This document shows, one piece after another, positions 63,351-64,000 of a stretch of 64,000 bases of DNA (the first letter of the stretch is position 1; the number at the start of each line of letters is the position of its first letter). The notes under the pieces were generated by a model. It saw nothing but the letters and a program-made list of their open reading frames with translations, ran no database searches and was not told where the DNA came from. The translations under genes were made by a program, and so were the position numbers. Source of the stretch: Macrotis lagotis (lineage: Eukaryota; Chordata; Mammalia; Peramelemorphia; Peramelidae); NCBI RefSeq assembly GCF_037893015.1, contig NC_133658.1, positions 60,927,636-60,991,635 on the forward strand. The letters are read 5' to 3'.

Positions 63351-63469
63351 TGAGATTATGTGGGTGAAAACACTGGGGAAACTCTGAGACCCTGTTCAAA
63401 TGGGAGGTCCAGATTAATTGGGTTCCTTTGTCCAACCCTTACCCTTTGATACAGTCTCCCTATTCCATT

Positions 63470-63645
63470 AACTATATTATAGTGGATAGAGAGGTGACCT
63501 TAAAGACAATTAATCTAGTTTCAAGTCTGATCTTTGACACAAATCTCTTAATCTCTTAGGCTCCCAGGCAACTCTCTCAGACTGCAAATTGTTCTCGCCA
63601 CTGGAAGAACCCTCTAGCAAATGGTATGAAAGAAGATGACCTTCC
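63470..63645 (+). mobile_element. Type iv CORE-SINE
   Basis: TTATAGTGGATAGAGAGGTG, TTTCAAGTCTGATCTTTG, GGCAACTCTCTCAGACTGC, then CCACTGGAAGAACCCTC. Confidence 0.7.
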
Positions 63646-64000
63646 CAACTCCTAGCCTGGCAATTTGTTTCACAAGACATTGTTTGGAAACCAGAGTTTA
63701 AGGTTCAGACCTCTGATGGGGTTCCATGGCTTTTCTTTCAGAGTGAAAGAGAAATGCTTCATTTATGAAAGGTCTCTGAAGCAAGCAACTAGGGGTAGGA
63801 AACACAGGGCCCTATTCTCTTGTCATGGGGGAAGGAAGCTCACACGATTCCATGTGAGCTCTGGCTTTTCCCCAAAGCTCTCTTCTCTAAGGATGACATA
63901 TCTTCTTTCATACCTCTACTCCTTGCTTTTTGGAGAGTTTACAGTCATGGTGATGTCATTACCCACAGTCACAACACCCTGGAAGGACTTCCCAAGTCCA
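63646..64000. other. Unassigned sequence to window end
   Basis: Nothing recognised. Confidence 0.4.

Noticed and set aside
1-64000. CRISPR arrays, operons, bacterial-type promoters
   Set aside because: No direct repeats with unique spacers and no prokaryotic gene layout; the repeat content is mammalian.

Overview
The window looks like about 64 kb of gene-poor nuclear DNA from a marsupial, probably an Australidelphian. The main clue is the repeats. Five or six copies of a short tRNA-headed SINE end in a GCCTTGCAAAAACCTAAA-type tail and look like the Australian WSINE group. MAR1-type SINEs carry BovB-like ends, and MIR/THER CORE-SINEs, L2, CR1/L3 and marsupial-type L1 3' ends are abundant. The sequence is AT-rich and CpG-poor. 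I see no CpG island, promoter or recognisable host gene. Family names come from memory of consensus sequences, not from a database search, and the species cannot be fixed by eye.

Layout. 1-5 kb: old MIR, L2 and CR1/L3 pieces and a polypurine tract holding a SINE. 5-9.6 kb: L2 copies in both orientations, one split by a full-length RTE-tailed SINE and one by a second L2. 10-12 kb: large GA-rich and GACAGA satellites. 12-16 kb: an element with an RTE-type tail, then a decayed L1 3' part. 16-23 kb: SINE, CR1 and L2 mosaic. 23.0-24.2 kb: repeat-free. 24-32 kb: L2 antisense, SINEs, two inverted-repeat DNA transposon relics. 33.1-35.2 kb: RTE-like LINE with readable reverse-transcriptase motifs followed by a TAG-type microsatellite. 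35-44 kb: L2-rich, with an 870-bp satellite inside one L2, a fossil solo LTR, and three L2 3' ends in a row. 44.7-45.7 kb: unique DNA holding a decayed tRNA-Ile gene. 45.7-57.7 kb: L2, CR1/L3 and young SINEs with clear target-site duplications. 57.7-60.3 kb: mostly unique, with one open frame flanked by splice-like dinucleotides. 60-64 kb: old L2, CR1/L3, SINEs and one more DNA transposon relic.

There is no operon-like or pathway-like system here. The most interesting structure is the retroposon ecology: one tRNA/CORE head is joined to at least five different 3' tails, and one tail matches the 3' end of the RTE-like LINE in the same window. SINE class names used below: MIR/THER = CORE-SINE with the MIR-type tail; MAR1-type = tail with a BovB-like 'GGGGTCA..GAGTCGGACATGACTGA' end; RTE-tailed = tail ending like the LINE at 33.4-34.9 kb; WSINE-like = short, A-rich end; type iv and type v = two further tails described where they occur.
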